Origin: Undaria pinnatifida
Taxonomy: Eukaryota; Sar; Phaeophyceae; Laminariales; Alariaceae
NCBI GenBank assembly: GCA_012845835.1
Contig: JABAKD010000030.1
Location: 6,893,599 to 6,957,598 of the forward strand
Direction of reading: 5' to 3'
DNA: 64,000 bases
Shown: positions 1 to 11,706 of the stretch, piece by piece
Layout of the letters: each line of letters begins with the position of its first letter
How positions within the stretch are numbered: position 1 is the stretch's first letter
Position numbers and translations under genes: made by a program
Notes under the pieces: model-generated
The model's database searches: none
What the model was told of the DNA's origin: nothing
The model's input: the letters and a program-made list of their open reading frames with translations, nothing else

Positions 1-900
1 TCTATACCTCAGGTAAGCATTCTACCGCAGGCTCTACAGCAATTGACCTAAACATCCACTGTGCGCTGTGGACATGAGCTGCAAGCATCCATCGCAAAAA
101 CCATCGCTCACAAATGACATACGTGGCACTGGCAACAAACTGGCGGGTTGTCAGCCGTTCGTAGACCACCAACAAAACTCAACTCCCAGTCAACATGCTC
201 GATGATCAATGCTCACCTAAAAAAAAACGTTCGCGAGTTATTGGCAACCATGCAGAGCTGACCATCCAGTTCGTGAAAAACTCACCAATCCGCAGACAAG
301 TCCAAGCCGAGACTGAAACGGTCCCATGCCGATCGCATCGATTGCATCCGAAAACGAGGGGAGGTCTGGACTCTCATATGTCTTCGTCATAGCCCTGTAT
401 CCTCTCACACCCTCTTCGCGTACGACTGTATGTAGGCTGTATCAGACGCGTGCGTTTTGGTAGCGCTGTGTAGATTGTCTTTGGCTTGCCACCGGCCCCC
501 GCACTGCTAGCAAGTCTACGTAGTTTCTTCCGTGCTACTTTTGACAGCAGTTGTACATGTATGTATCCCCGTCCTGAAGTTTTTGTTATATTCATTGTAT
601 TTTGTGACATGCTCCACCTGGTAAAATGCATGTATACCTGGTAGCATGCATGCGTATATAGTTGTCTAGCCTAATATATGTACTTACTTGTGTACGACTC
701 CTTGTATCTTTATTGGGTTGAATTTCCCTGCTGTTCGTGTCCGGTACGCTGATATTTCACTTGTTATCGGCTGTTCACTCGCGATTTTTTGTTGTTGTGG
801 TTCATCTAGTTCACAGTCTGATGACCACATTTTGTTTTTTTATTGAAAATGACAAGCGTTAGCCGTGTGTATAGTCTAGTCTAATAACAACGACATACAT
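1..900. other. Non-coding flank, no gene seen
   Basis: AT-richer sequence without splice-consistent exons or a recognisable protein. Short open frames here have no recognisable composition or neighbours. Nothing else was identified. Confidence 0.5.
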
Positions 901-1290
901 TTCGATTTTTATTCATTGCAATTGACTTGCGTCTGACTGGCGTATGGGTAGTAGTAGGTATTTCGTCTCTAATATATACGTGGTAGTCTTTCTTTCGTGG
1001 CAAGCGGTATAGTCGGGTTGGCTCGAGTAGTGAGACGTATGCACCAGTATGGACCTGGCACATCGTAGGCTGACGTATGCACCAGTATGGACCTGACACA
1101 TCGTAGGCTGACTCCCTATTTTACTTTGTATACAGCAGTACCAGGTATGTTTCTGGCTGGGGCGTGAATCGCGTCAGCTGCGATATATGCGTGTACCACC
1201 TTTGGTTTGTTTGTATTTTCTCCCTGGGGTATTCCTCAGCTCCAGAGTGAATGGAGCCTGTCCTGTGACCACCGACTTGATCATGCGTTA
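900..1290 (+). repeat. Repeat family R3, copy 1
   Basis: This stretch matches 2110-2462 over most of its length. Shared blocks include the one around ATATACGTGGTAG, the one around GACGTATGCACCAGTATGG, and the 3' block CCTGTCCTGTGACCACSGAC. This copy carries an internal 41-bp tandem duplication at about 1030-1110. Its 3' end runs straight into LINE reverse-transcriptase sequence. The 3' block also occurs, inverted, at about 32345-32400 and 63130-63260, where it is followed by a CAA-rich tail, as expected of a retroposon 3' end. Family identity is unknown. Confidence 0.65.
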
Positions 1291-1545
1291 CATAGGGTCA
1301 ATGATGGAGAGTGCTCGGATAAGTTTGACGTGGGGCAAGGTCTCAGGCAAGGATGCGTGCTCGCGCCACTGCTGTTCAACACTTTTTTCACGGCGGTACT
1401 GCGTGTGGCCGAGAAACGCTTTCTCGCTGATGCAGCCATCACGGACAACGTGGTGCAGCTCCAACGAAAGGAGAAAGGCGAAAAAACAGGGCACTTCACG
1501 CACAGGCAAAGTCGACGGACGGATGGGGAAGAAAAAGGAGGGGGA
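1290..1545 (+). pseudogene. LINE reverse transcriptase fragment 1
   Basis: The translated segment contains GQGLRQGCVLAPLLFN, a typical non-LTR retrotransposon reverse-transcriptase motif (the region before the catalytic box), followed by the ADAAITDNVVQLQ block. The same block is repeated in the longer fragment at 4980-5110. The catalytic YADD-type box that should follow is missing and the frame ends in unrelated sequence, so this is a 5'- and 3'-truncated dead copy. It is fused on its left to repeat R3. Confidence 0.85.
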
Positions 1546-1684
1546 GGAGGTGCAGAGATTGTGGATTATTCTGTACGTCGCAAGCGATTTCATATCGGAT
1601 TCGGTTTTGAACATACATGGTGAAAAGCCTTGTTCGCAAGACAAAAACATAATTTGATCTACGCACTCACTCTGTTTCTCGTGT

Positions 1685-2046
1685 TACCGTTTATCAACAA
1701 GAGCGCTACCGCCGGAAAGCGAAATACCGTCAACCGTCAAGAAATTACCGTCGTGTTGCATTAGTCCAGCCGAAATATTACCGGCATATTTTAGTTTTAC
1801 TGTTTCCGTCAAGGCAGTTACCGTCAGATATCGAAATACCGTCTACCGCGTCGAAAATTACCGTCGTATCCTATCACCACTGACATAATTACCGATTTCT
1901 TTTGATTTTACCGTTTCCGTCAAGGTAGTTACTGTCAAATAACGAAATACAGACTACCGTCAGCAAAACTACCGGCAAGTGGCATTACCGCCGCTTCTGA
2001 GACCGCCTAAAATATCGTTACCGAACACCACAAGAACACCACCCTG
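1685..2046. repeat. TTACCGTC-rich degenerate tandem array
   Basis: About twenty irregularly spaced copies of TACCGTC/TTACCG occur here. The right edge reads GTTACCGAACACCACAAG and then ACACCACCCTG, resembling the right terminus of the hAT-like element at 34554-36288 (GTACCGAACACACCCTTG). It may be the subterminal repeat region of a related DNA transposon whose left end is lost. No coding potential. Confidence 0.45.
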
Positions 2047-2109
2047 TTTTTTTTGCTTCCTTGTTTATTATTTCCTTTTCTTTCAATTCCTTTATCTTCT
2101 TTTTTTTGC

Positions 2110-2462
2110 TTCGTTTCTTTTTTCCAAATGACTTGCGTCTTTCGTGCGTATGCGTAGTGATAGGTACTACATGCAATATATACGTGGTAGACTTTCTTGG
2201 GTGGAAAGCGGTATAAGAGTCGTTTTGTCCAGGCGCGAGTAGTAAGACGTATGCACCAGTATGGACCTTGCACGTCGTGGGCTGACTCCCGACTTCACTT
2301 TTATATGTTTCTGGTGGAAGCATGAATTGCGTCAGCTGTGATACATGCGTGTGCCACCTTTGATTTGTTTGCGTTTTTTCCTTTGGGCATTCCTCAGCGC
2401 CAGGGTGACTGGAGCCTGTCCTGTGACCACGGACTTGATTGATTTTATGCGAGTTAATGAGA
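2110..2462 (+). repeat. Repeat family R3, copy 2
   Basis: Second direct copy of the repeat at 900-1290, lacking the 41-bp internal duplication. Its 3' end (GCGAGTTAATG followed by ACAACAACC) shows the start of the CAA-rich tail seen fully expanded in the inverted copy near 63 kb. Confidence 0.65.
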
Positions 2463-2497
2463 GAACAACAACCACAACAATGGTGGGCGTGTGTGAC

Positions 2498-2700
2498 GTT
2501 TTTTTTTTTTTTTTTTCTATCCTCCCCGGCGAATGGGCAAAAATAAAGCTTTAGCTCACCAGACTTCCACGTATTTTCATACGCGTCGTGTGTCGATTTA
2601 ACTCAGTTGCTTTCGCAGCCCAACGCTAGCTGGCGCACCCTTCGGGTCCCATTGTAGGTATAGCGTAAGCTGTCCCTATCAGTGGTCTTCGTTACAACCC
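2498..2700 (-). repeat. SINE-like repeat R4, copy 1
   Basis: About 200 bp almost identical to 48378-48584, with a truncated inverted copy at 28676-28770. On the minus strand it ends in CATCCGCCGGAGGATG-type sequence plus a poly(A) run (the T18 run on plus), so it looks like a short retroposon. No clear tRNA A/B boxes were found, so the origin of the head is unknown. Confidence 0.7.
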
Positions 2701-2784
2701 CGTAATATTACAACAATGATGCAAGTCCCATCCAAGAAAAAAGCAGAGTCAGAGAGCAATGCCGTCTTCGGAATATATATTAGA

Positions 2785-3900
2785 AAATGAAAATACACTC
2801 CAGCTGGAGGTCGAATAGTTTGTCCAAACTCGTCTTTGCAACCTGTGTGTGATACTCCGATCGCGCGTATTACGGGTTGTGTGTCCTCATTAAGGATATA
2901 GGTCGGCGATCCACGTTGCAACTACAGTGTAGCTGTCAGGGTCAACAGGGTAATGTCAGTCAGTCTGTGCGCAGAAACTATAAAACCTGTTTCTGAGGTG
3001 GACAAAATATGACAGCTGTGGAGGACAATGTATCCGTTTATCAAGTGAATTCTGTAAGTCGAAAAACCGGTGAGGGGGGGGCGGAGTTTTGAAGGACGTG
3101 AGGGCCTGGTTTTGATCAAAATCGAGCGGGGTTGGAGGGGGGGGGGAGGGGGGGCGACTGGGGGGGGTGGGCGGACGGCCGGGCAATTTGTGCGTGGAAG
3201 CTATAAATCCTTCAAGGGGATAAATCTGACGGTTTTGGGGGAAAAAAATGAAAAAAAATAAAAATGATGCACCAGTTTATTATAGGGGGGGGGGTTGGGC
3301 GGGGGGGGGCGAGGGGGGCAGCTCAATCTGTGCGTGGAAACTGTACATTGTTTTGAGGGGATAAATGTGACGTTTTTGGAAAGAATGTATCAGTTTATCA
3401 TGTATATCCTGGGGTAAGTCGTACAATCAGTGAGTAGAGAGAGGGCAGAGTGTTCGAGGGGGTGGGGGTGGGATGGAGTGGGGGGGTTGGGGAGGTGGGG
3501 GGTGGCGGCGGGGGCGCGGGGGGGGGGGGGCGGCAGGGTTGCGGAGGCGGGGGGGAAGGGAAGGGTTTTAGGTGAGGGGTTTGCTATAAGTGTGGGGCTA
3601 GGTTTAGGCGTTGGTGCGGGTGGTGGGGAAGAAGGGGGCGTTCGGGGCGGGGGGGGGGGGGGAGCAGCGGCATGGATGGCTCTAGAAAGATAATGAGGTG
3701 ATATCCAGTGCGTAAAGTGTTCATTAATCTGGTGGATTTCGATATAAGGTGGGGCGTTTGAGCAAGAGAGAGCGAGAAATGGGGGGGGGGGTATATATAG
3801 CGTTGCACTGAAGCGCTATCACTACCACCGGAACTGAGGGGTGCGCAAGCTAGAGCTCGATTCAGAATAAAATTTAGATATAGACTATAGACACACAATT
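2785..3900. repeat. R1 TIR repeat, copy 1 (G-run rich)
   Basis: Begins with the R1 terminus (AAAATACACTCCAGCTG, then a block ending TGTGATACTCCGATCGCGCG). It continues through the conserved segments that appear reverse-complemented at 43-46.6 kb, with long G runs (3134-3180, 3480-3560, 3640-3665). It is not protein coding. Apparent glycine-rich frames come from the G tracts. Confidence 0.7.
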
Positions 3901-5422
3901 GGTACGAGAATACCTGGTAGTGTGGGCAGCTTAGGAACTACGTCTTGGGAATAAAAAAACAAAAAGCAAACGATCTAGTATAGACTAACAGACGAAAAAC
4001 AGAGTCAGCGAGGACCGGCGGGCTGTTGATCTGCGGACCTGGTTCTCCGGGCGGACTTCAATAATGTGATAGCCACCAGGGTGTCCCCGTCACTTCGCAC
4101 ACTACTACCAGTAGCGTTCTTGAAATGACCATCATGCCCACCAAGACCCTACTGTTGCCTGTGGCCGACAGAGGGCTCCTTGTTCGGCGAAAGCAGGGGG
4201 TTGATGTTCGACCATGAAAAGGAAATCAGAGATTCCTGAGTGACCGACGTCATCGAAGACGCGAGAAAACGGTGTCGCACTGCTCTTAACATCGTAGTCT
4301 ACCACGAGCCTTGAATCTATGACTACTTGTAGCAAACAGCCTAAACGCACGCGGGCGGAAGCTGTACTGAGTTTCTTCGAGGAGTACGTTAGCCAACGTG
4401 AGGGGCGTATCCGAGAAGGCGATCAGTTTGGCTAATACAAACATCTCGACAGGAAGGGGATATCGGAACGTTCCACGATATCATCGTCGCTATGTGGACG
4501 GGGGGTGGCGTGCCGCAACAATCGAAAGATGCAGCGATTAAGGTACTGCACAAGAAGAAAGATCGGACGGAGAGTGGCAACTATGGTGACATGTTACTCG
4601 TGGCTCATGCAGGCAAAGGTACTCCTCAAAGTTATCATGGGTCGCCGTACATAGTGACTACTGCGATATTTTGCTGGAATAACGTCGTGGGTTCAAACCC
4701 CAGCGCTCGACGGTTGACATGATTTTTGAATATTCGTTATTAAAAATCCGACCACTGCAGAAACGTGGGCGGGTGAAAGACACCCCCTAGTACGTGAGCT
4801 TTATCGACCCCACCGACCTCACCAAACCATTGACTCCGCCTACCGAACCCTTCTGTGGGATTGTCTTGCTCTTTGGGGAGTGCCACCAAAATGCTAGTCG
4901 TAATCCGCCAATTCCATGACGGCATTGAAGAATGCGTGCGGTTGGATGATGTGGAGAGTGCTCGGAAACGTTCGACGTGGGGCAAGGATTTAGACAAGGG
5001 TGCGTGCTCGCGCCATTGCTGTTCAACACTTTTTCCACAGCGGTACTGTGTGTGGCCGAGAAACGTTTCCTCTCTGATGCAGCCATCACAGACAACATGG
5101 TGCAGCTTAAACGAAAGAAGGGGAACGTGGAAAAGGTGGGAAAAATTACGCACAGACGAAGTCGATGGGCGGGGGTGGAAGGAGGAGAACGACGTAGGTG
5201 CAGAGGTTGCGGGGCATGCTGAACACTAACGATGCGGGCACCGAATCGCGGTCATTAAGAGGGTTGGAGAGGATGATGTCGGTGATCGTGACTGCGTGCT
5301 CGGCATTCGGGCTTACGGTCTCCGAGGCCAACACGGAGATGGTGCGCCTGAAAACTACAGGTTGGAGGAAGATGTCGGTCACCCTCAATGCCGCCGGCCA
5401 AGTATACAAACAAGCGATCGAG

Positions 5423-5668
5423 GACAGATTCTACGATAGCCCCCCGCCCCCTCCCCCCCCCCCTAAACCGGCGATTATGTTTAACGAACGTTTCATGGCT
5501 GCTCGACACGAGGAACGATGCTATTGACAAGACAATCGTCAAATTATTTTTTCGACTATGACGTCGGGGGGCAAGCGGCACCGTATTTCAGGATATACGG
5601 CCGGGAACTGGTTTCACAACCGGTGATTTCGTTAACAAAAAGTTGGGGGGGCTACCGTAGAACGACGA
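5423..5668. mobile_element. MITE copy 1 in LINE
   Basis: A 246-bp element with inverted ends GATTCTACGATAGCC and GGCTACCGTAGAACG, no coding capacity and a C/G tract just inside the ends. CGAG flanks it on both sides (5419-5422 and 5669-5672). Removing the element plus one CGAG makes the LINE codons on the two sides contiguous (IE|LVYLGG), so the boundary and the roughly 4-bp target duplication are well supported. Superfamily is not assigned. Confidence 0.82.
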
Positions 5669-6305
5669 CGAGTTGGTGTACTTGGGCGGGGCTATCAGCA
5701 CAGACAGATAACTCAGCATCGAAATAACGCGGCGTATTTAGAGGGCCTGGCCGTGCTTCCAGCGGTACACGAAGGAAATTTACGATCGCCAGGGTGTGCG
5801 CGTATCGTTGAAGGTGCGGTTGCTAAAATCTGAGGTGATCACGACACTACTCTACGGATGCATGACGTGCAGCTCGAACAAGCATTACTATGACAGGCTA
5901 CGACGGGGTCACCACTCCATTCTCCTCCAATGCCTCGAACGGCAGAAACGGAAGGGCGACCACCACACTCTAACGTACGCCGACGTGTATGCCAAGACAG
6001 CTTCAGAGAGCATAGAGGCGATAGTGCGCAAATGGAGGATAATGTTTGCGGGATTCGTAGCGCATATAGGCGAGGAGCGTCTGCCACAGAGCGTGATGTT
6101 TAGGGAGCTTGTTGGGGGTAAGGGATTTTAAGTGGGGAAAGGGAGAGACAACTGAAGGTGGGTAAGTCGTCAATAGCAATGAAAATCGAAAAGTGGCGAA
6201 AGGCAGCACAGTAGGCCGGCAGATGGTTTTGACGGGTAGAGAAGGGAGCCGATTCATCCATGCGGAAATGGCATGACGCGGAGTGATGCAAACCTGCAGA
6301 ACGAG

Positions 6306-6561
6306 GACTGATTCTACGATAGCCCCCCCCCAAAACCGGCGATTTTCTTTAACGACCGTTTCATGTCTGCTCGACACGAGGAAGGATGCTATGAAAAAAA
6401 AAATCCTCAAACATGTTCTTGTTTGCGAAGGACTATCGAACGACGACGTCGGGGTGGCAAGGGGCAGTATATTTAAGGAGAAGATACGGCCTGGAGCTGG
6501 TTTCAAAACCGGCGATTTCGTTTAAGAAAAGGGTGTTGGGGGGGCTACCGTAGAACGACTC
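6306..6561. mobile_element. MITE copy 2 in LINE
   Basis: A 256-bp second copy of the element at 5423, with the same inverted ends and an internal match throughout. It is again flanked by CGAG (6302-6305 and 6562-6565). Removal rejoins the 3' end of the LINE frame (AER|DGTAM..STVGISKR). It is the same family, the same host LINE copy and the same 4-base target. Confidence 0.82.
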
Positions 6562-6614
6562 CGAGACGGAACAGCCATGGTAGCGCCGTCCACCGTCGGC
6601 ATCTCTAAGCGGGC

Positions 6615-8340
6615 TTAGGGAGGGGGGCGAGTGGATGAGGGGGGAGGGGCGAGAGGGTGGCGGAGGAGGGGGGGGGGGTGGAGGGGGGACGCCCTGCCGT
6701 AGAGACTGAAGTCTGCATTTGTCCATCGTCGTCTTGACGTTTGTGGGCTTTCCAGTAGCCGCGCAAGTTGGCGTAAGGCCGCTATTACTTCTTCGCCTTG
6801 TTGCGGACTCCCCCCAGTGCCATTGATGCTATTGATACCCTCCATAGCAATAGATTCGGTGAGATGGTCCACAGCGTTGGGTCTATCGGTTCCAAGAATA
6901 TTATAAAATTGAAAAATACACTCCAGCTGCGAAATCAAGGGCGCACAAGAATATTTTTTTTCGACCCTCACCGCACCCCCTCCCCCCCTTCTCCGACACA
7001 AAAAAAAGTGTTTTTTTTTCCTCAAGTTTATCGTTGATTTGGACACTGGTGGGGGCGTTGAACGTCATGTCGTCGCTTGTTGGTCAGCAAGGAGGCGCCC
7101 TTGAGCACGATCGACCGAGTTCTCTGTTGCCGTGCACAACATTGTAGTGTTCAAGTCGTGTGACTGCTGTTCAATTTAAATTTGGGAAAAGGCCTCGGGT
7201 ATGTATGTTGTATCAAACTGAATTAAATCGACGCCAAGGACAGACGGTATATTTCAAGCAGATGACCTTGCTGCTAGTTATCGTTGCTCCCCCGACTCCC
7301 GTCCAAGCTTGCCCCCCCTCCCTTACCCCCCGTCCTCTTTTTGCCTGATCGACCAAGATTAGCCAAGGATCGGCCTTTGCAACTATTATCTAATAGTCGC
7401 TGCGTTCATGCGCGAGACGGGCGTTTTGCAGAAACTATCCTCTTCTCTCCCGCCCTAAACAGGGCTCACCTTTCTCGCGTCCGTTGGCTTATTTCCCTGC
7501 ATTGCTCATCTAACCATTCCCGCTGCTTGAACGATGAAGCTGTTGTGCCTGCAGCCGTCACCGGTCCACCGTCGGTGGAAATCCTGGGCCGTATGGGTAT
7601 GCTCGCGCGAGCTGTGGCTTTCGGAACAGTAGTCGAAGTACTTGGACCGGAAGAACCTCCACCACTCCCAGCAGCAGCTGCAGCAGTTGGGCTAGCAGCC
7701 CCAGCCCCAGACCCAGCCCTTAACCCAGCGGTAGCAGATGCCCCACTTCCACTAGGTAGCTCTAAGCGGCACATGGAGACACCACACTTCCACTTGGCCG
7801 GCTCATCATTGATATTCAAAGCTTTTGCATACAAAAGTTGTGCAACATGATATGGCAATCTTCGCAGCCATGGTTCCCGCCGACAAGAAACTCGATATCG
7901 CAGCCGATAATTTTGCCTCATTTGACCATGACGTAACAACTCTTACGCGTGCGCCCCCACCCGCTCCACTCAAAGCTTGGATCAAGATGTTCTGGGCATT
8001 GACACTACCGAGTAGACACGCCAAAACACGCGTGGCATGCGGCAGAACTGGTCGGAACGAGGAAGTTCGACGTCGAAAATATCAATTTCGCCGCGTTTCG
8101 ACGGTTTCACACAATCTCGCCGCGCCTTGCCGCGCTGCGTGTGAGCTTGTAGGTACCAAGTTGTACTGACGTCGAGCTCGTGGTGTTGCGATCTCGAAGA
8201 AGATGCACTTAGCTTGTAGCAGGTGACGTCACCAAATGTCACTGGCCTCACACGTACGCTGTCGAGGTTCGTCTGTTGTTCGACTAAGCACATTCTCCGC
8301 CACTCTATAACTAAGTCACTTTGTTTAATATAGGAATTAG
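6615..8340. other. Repeat-derived stretch with uncertain minus-strand ORFs
   Basis: No exon chain could be built here. A fragment of the R1 terminus lies at 6899-6945. On the minus strand, 7466-7939 is open (157 codons; NDEPAKWKCGVSM followed by an Ala/Gly/Pro-rich region), and an adjacent minus frame (7806-8024) seems to carry the same product shifted by a frameshift. On the plus strand 7284-7850 is also open, so which strand is meaningful, if either, cannot be decided. No family recognised. Confidence 0.35.
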
Positions 8341-8459
8341 TGTGTCATGGTTTTTAAAGGAATTAGTGTGGTGGGAAACCGGTCCCCCCCCCCCCCCCGC
8401 CAGGCCCAAAATGAGAAGTTTGGAGTAAGGGGTCCAGAAACATGTTTTTTTGTGCGCCC

Positions 8460-9668
8460 TTGGCGAGATCGAGTATTTCGTCGAACCTCATCTTTGAAAG
8501 CTTTGTGTGATACTCCGATCGCGCGTATTACGTGTTGCGTGTTCTCATCAAGATTATAGGTCGGCGACTCCCCTTGCAACTACAGTGTAGCTATCAGGGT
8601 CAACAGGGTGATGTTAGGCAGTATTTGCGCGGAGACTACAAAACCCGTTTTGAGGGAGACAAAATCTGACTGCTGTGGAAGGAAATGCATCAGTTTATCA
8701 GGTGAACCCTGTAATCGAGATAACCGTGAGGGGAGGGAGGAGGTTTCACAGACGTGGGGGGCTGGGTTTGATCAAGTAGGGGGAGAGCTGGGCGGCAGCT
8801 CATTCGGTGCGTGGGAAACTAATAATCGAACCCAGTAAGTCGTATAAGCAGTAGCAGGGGGAGGAGCGTTGGAGGGGGTGGTGGTTGGGGGTTGGGGGGT
8901 GCAGAAAGGGTTTTTATACAAACATCTTTAGGTCGCACAAATGTAGGGGTTTGCTATACGCGTGGTACTAGGTCTACGCGATGGTGCGGGTGGTGGGGAA
9001 GGAGGGCGCGTTGGCGGGGGGAGGAGGGGGGGGGGGGGGGGGTGAAATGAATTCAAGTACGTCGTGGATGGCTAGAAAAGTAATGACGTGATATCATTTT
9101 CGTATAAGTGTTTATTACTGTGGCCGATTTCGATTGTAGGTGGGGAGTTTGAACAAAAAGGGAGAAAACAAAATGGGGGGGGGAGGGAATGAATTGGAGC
9201 TGCTGGCTGGTAGTGTTTACTACCTCGGGCAGTTTTTGATTCTAGGTGGAGCGTTTGGACAAGAGGGATCGGAGAGGGAAAGCGGGGGCCGGGCGGGGCA
9301 CTTCAAAATGTTCGCGGAAAATATATCCTTATTGGGGAGAATTCGGACCGTTGTAGCAAGAAGACTTCTATTTACATCACCTGCCTGGTGTTGTTTATTA
9401 TTCTTGAAGATTTGATATTAGATGGACAGAAAGTTAATGAGGTGATACCAGCCGGCTGGTAGTGCCACTCTGGCAGATTTTAATTTTAGTTAGGGCGTTT
9501 GAACAAGCGGGATCGCGGAGGGGGTGGTGGGGGGCGAGGGGGACACTCAAATATGTGCGCGGCAACTACAAATCATAAAAGGGACAAATCTGACGTTTGT
9601 AGCGAGAAGACATCCCTTTCTATCACCTTCCTGGTATTGTATATTATTCTAGAAGATTTGATGTTAGA
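8460..9668. repeat. R1 TIR repeat, copy 2
   Basis: Starts at a degenerate R1 terminus (GAGTATTTCGTCGAACCTC) and follows the order of copy 1: CCGATCGCGCGTATTACG, CAACTACAGTGTAGCTATCA, GGTGAGGGGAGG, and then the block reading TGGCCGATTTCGATTGTAGG. The latter block occurs three times (about 9120, 9220, 9475), so this copy has internal duplications. It is cut at its right end by the LTR at 9669. Confidence 0.65.
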
Positions 9669-9962
9669 TGTTGTATGTAACGCAATCTTTACTTGTGTGT
9701 GAAATTAAAGGTGGGGGACACAGAGTGCCCCCTGCAGGTCTGCCAATTGAGCAGGTCCTCGGAGAGTACTCACTTTCGTTCCTTCGTAGATGTAGCTTTA
9801 TTCGTTTCCACCAGAGCCCGGGATAGCTTCTGAGATCGGAGGCGCGTGCCTCCGATCTAATTCCTAACTTCCCCGAATATAAACCGCCAACCTTATCATA
9901 CGAAACCCATCCAATGATCTCAATTCGGATACTCTCAGGCCTTCCGAGGCCGTATCTTAACA
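9669..9962 (-). mobile_element. Gypsy-like retrotransposon 3' LTR
   Basis: A 294-bp segment with TG...CA ends in either orientation (TGTTGTATGTAACG ... CGTATCTTAACA). On the minus strand it contains a TTTATATT element and an AATAAA signal in the expected order, so transcription is minus. The sequence that would precede it on minus ends AGGTGGGCTAG, a weak purine-rich tract. The element body therefore lies to the right (9963 to the gap), and the other LTR is not in the window. Confidence 0.6.
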
Positions 9963-11206
9963 CTAGCCCACCTGATGAGCCGCATATGCAGAAATATGGG
10001 AGATTCGGGGAAACTCCGGTTCTACGAACTAGACCATGAGCCGAAGATGCGGCTCCTCAAAACCCACCCCCACACTTCTAACCGTCTGGCTACGGAGCCA
10101 GGAACACGCGATGAAAAGCATAGAATGAAAAGCAAACCTACAGCAAAGCAATAGTCACCCATCAAAAACCTGCCGCATGCCGCCGGTGTGGCGGGGGGGG
10201 CAGAAAAGACTCTAGAATCTGCCGCATGCCGCCGGTGTGGCGGGGGGGGCAGGAAAGGCTCTACGGCAAACCAACCACATAAAAGGTACTATGGCGAGGC
10301 GAGCCCTCGTCGATATGGAGAGGAACACAGGCGCTAACACAAGGGAGAAGTCATGCAAAAAACCTCCCCCGGGCCATCGGCAAGGCGGGGGGTTAGACGA
10401 GGAAACGACGAATACCCGGGATGGAAGGTGTCAACACCTACAGCCCCGCTAGGGGAGGAAGTGTTTGGACAAAAAAAAAAACAAAGCAGAACAAATACAC
10501 ACACAAAACATAAAAGAAGACACACAGACCCGTACACTGGTCGCCCCCGGCTCTGGGCTGAGGAGGGCGTCGGCAGGGCAAATTTGAACAATAACAAAAG
10601 GCGACAGCCCTGCGCCTCAGATAGCGGCGTTTTACCCGAACCCTGACCCGGCACTGAGTAGGGGGTTCGGCAGGACAGAAAAGAAAAAAAAATGGAAAGA
10701 ACCGCCCCAAAACTCGATGGAGACCCTCAGGACACTACGAACGACTAAAGACAAGACGCAAAACTCATACCTAAAAAAAAAGAAGAACTATCGAGAAGCG
10801 GTGGTGGTTTGGAAGTCAACTGGCCACGGCCGCGCCTCGAGATTCGTCTACGTTACGTTGGATTCCCCAAGGAAATGCACTGGCGATGTGAACTTGCAAT
10901 CACCAAGAGCCTCGTACGGCTCCTGTTGAAGTCGTGTAGCGCGCCGGGGGAAGAAAGAGTTTAATCGGTCCCGGGTCGTCCAGAAAGCGGACCAGGTATA
11001 CCTTGTCCTCGGTAGTGCTCGCGCTGATTTTTCCTAGCCACCATAAACCATTGTCTCCCTTGTAGCAAAAGTGGGCTCCCTTAGGAAGTACGGTGTCGTG
11101 GTAGCGACGGAGCCAATCGTGCGGGGAAACACAGGCGTAGCCCGGCGCTAGGAAACGTTCCCCGTTGTTGCGGGAGAGCTCACGCTGTGCCGCCCCGATC
11201 CGCATT
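9963..11206 (-). mobile_element. LTR retrotransposon 3' body, pol C-terminus
   Basis: At 10900-11205 (minus) a 101-codon frame contains PHDWLRRYHDTVLPKG, NGLWWLGKISAST and YLVRFLDDPGP. It is a small Trp-rich, chromo/Tudor-like module of the sort found at the end of integrase in chromoviruses. The match is by pattern only. Between it and the LTR there is about 0.9 kb of non-coding sequence with a 49-bp tandem duplication (10172-10269) rich in GCCGCATGCCGCC. The 5' part is in the gap or deleted. Confidence 0.5.
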
Positions 11207-11706
11207 NNNNNNNNNNNNNNNNNNNNNNNNNNNNNNNNNNNNNNNNNNNNNNNNNNNNNNNNNNNNNNNNNNNNNNNNNNNNNNNNNNNNNNNNNNNNNN
11301 NNNNNNNNNNNNNNNNNNNNNNNNNNNNNNNNNNNNNNNNNNNNNNNNNNNNNNNNNNNNNNNNNNNNNNNNNNNNNNNNNNNNNNNNNNNNNNNNNNNN
11401 NNNNNNNNNNNNNNNNNNNNNNNNNNNNNNNNNNNNNNNNNNNNNNNNNNNNNNNNNNNNNNNNNNNNNNNNNNNNNNNNNNNNNNNNNNNNNNNNNNNN
11501 NNNNNNNNNNNNNNNNNNNNNNNNNNNNNNNNNNNNNNNNNNNNNNNNNNNNNNNNNNNNNNNNNNNNNNNNNNNNNNNNNNNNNNNNNNNNNNNNNNNN
11601 NNNNNNNNNNNNNNNNNNNNNNNNNNNNNNNNNNNNNNNNNNNNNNNNNNNNNNNNNNNNNNNNNNNNNNNNNNNNNNNNNNNNNNNNNNNNNNNNNNNN
11701 NNNNNN
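11207..11706. other. Assembly gap of 500 N
   Basis: A run of exactly 500 N, probably a placeholder length. It separates the gypsy-like fragment from a CCGGTACC-repeat element, so repeats on both sides probably caused the break. Confidence 0.99.

Larger units (their letters stand above)
4190..6605 (+). pseudogene. LINE reverse transcriptase pseudogene, fragment 2
   Basis: A longer but decayed non-LTR retrotransposon pol. Recognisable in order are KPKRTRAEAV-like sequence near 4350, the [20 protein letters not shown] block (4507-4570), [14 protein letters not shown] (about 4687-4730), VIRQFHDGIEECVRLDD (4903-4950), FRQGCVLAPLLFN (4988-5030), TACSAFGLTVSEA (5293-5330), LVYLGGAI (5671-5695), RVSLKVRLLKSEVITTLLYG (5798-5860) and MRKWHD (about 6260). 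These lie in different frames with stops, and a deletion joins the segments near 4440-4490. Two copies of a MITE interrupt it at 5423-5668 and 6306-6561. Confidence 0.88.

Noticed and set aside
195-631. Small ORFs at the left edge
   Set aside because: Short, overlapping on both strands, and without motifs or splice context.
3430-3693. Glycine-rich protein in R1 copy 1
   Set aside because: Arises from G tracts that vary in length between R1 copies, and the frame is not conserved.
4685-4705. tRNA-like T-arm GTGGGTTCAAACCCC as a tRNA gene or SINE
   Set aside because: It translates as [12 protein letters not shown] in line with the LINE reverse transcriptase, so it is coding remnant, and no tRNA stems surround it.
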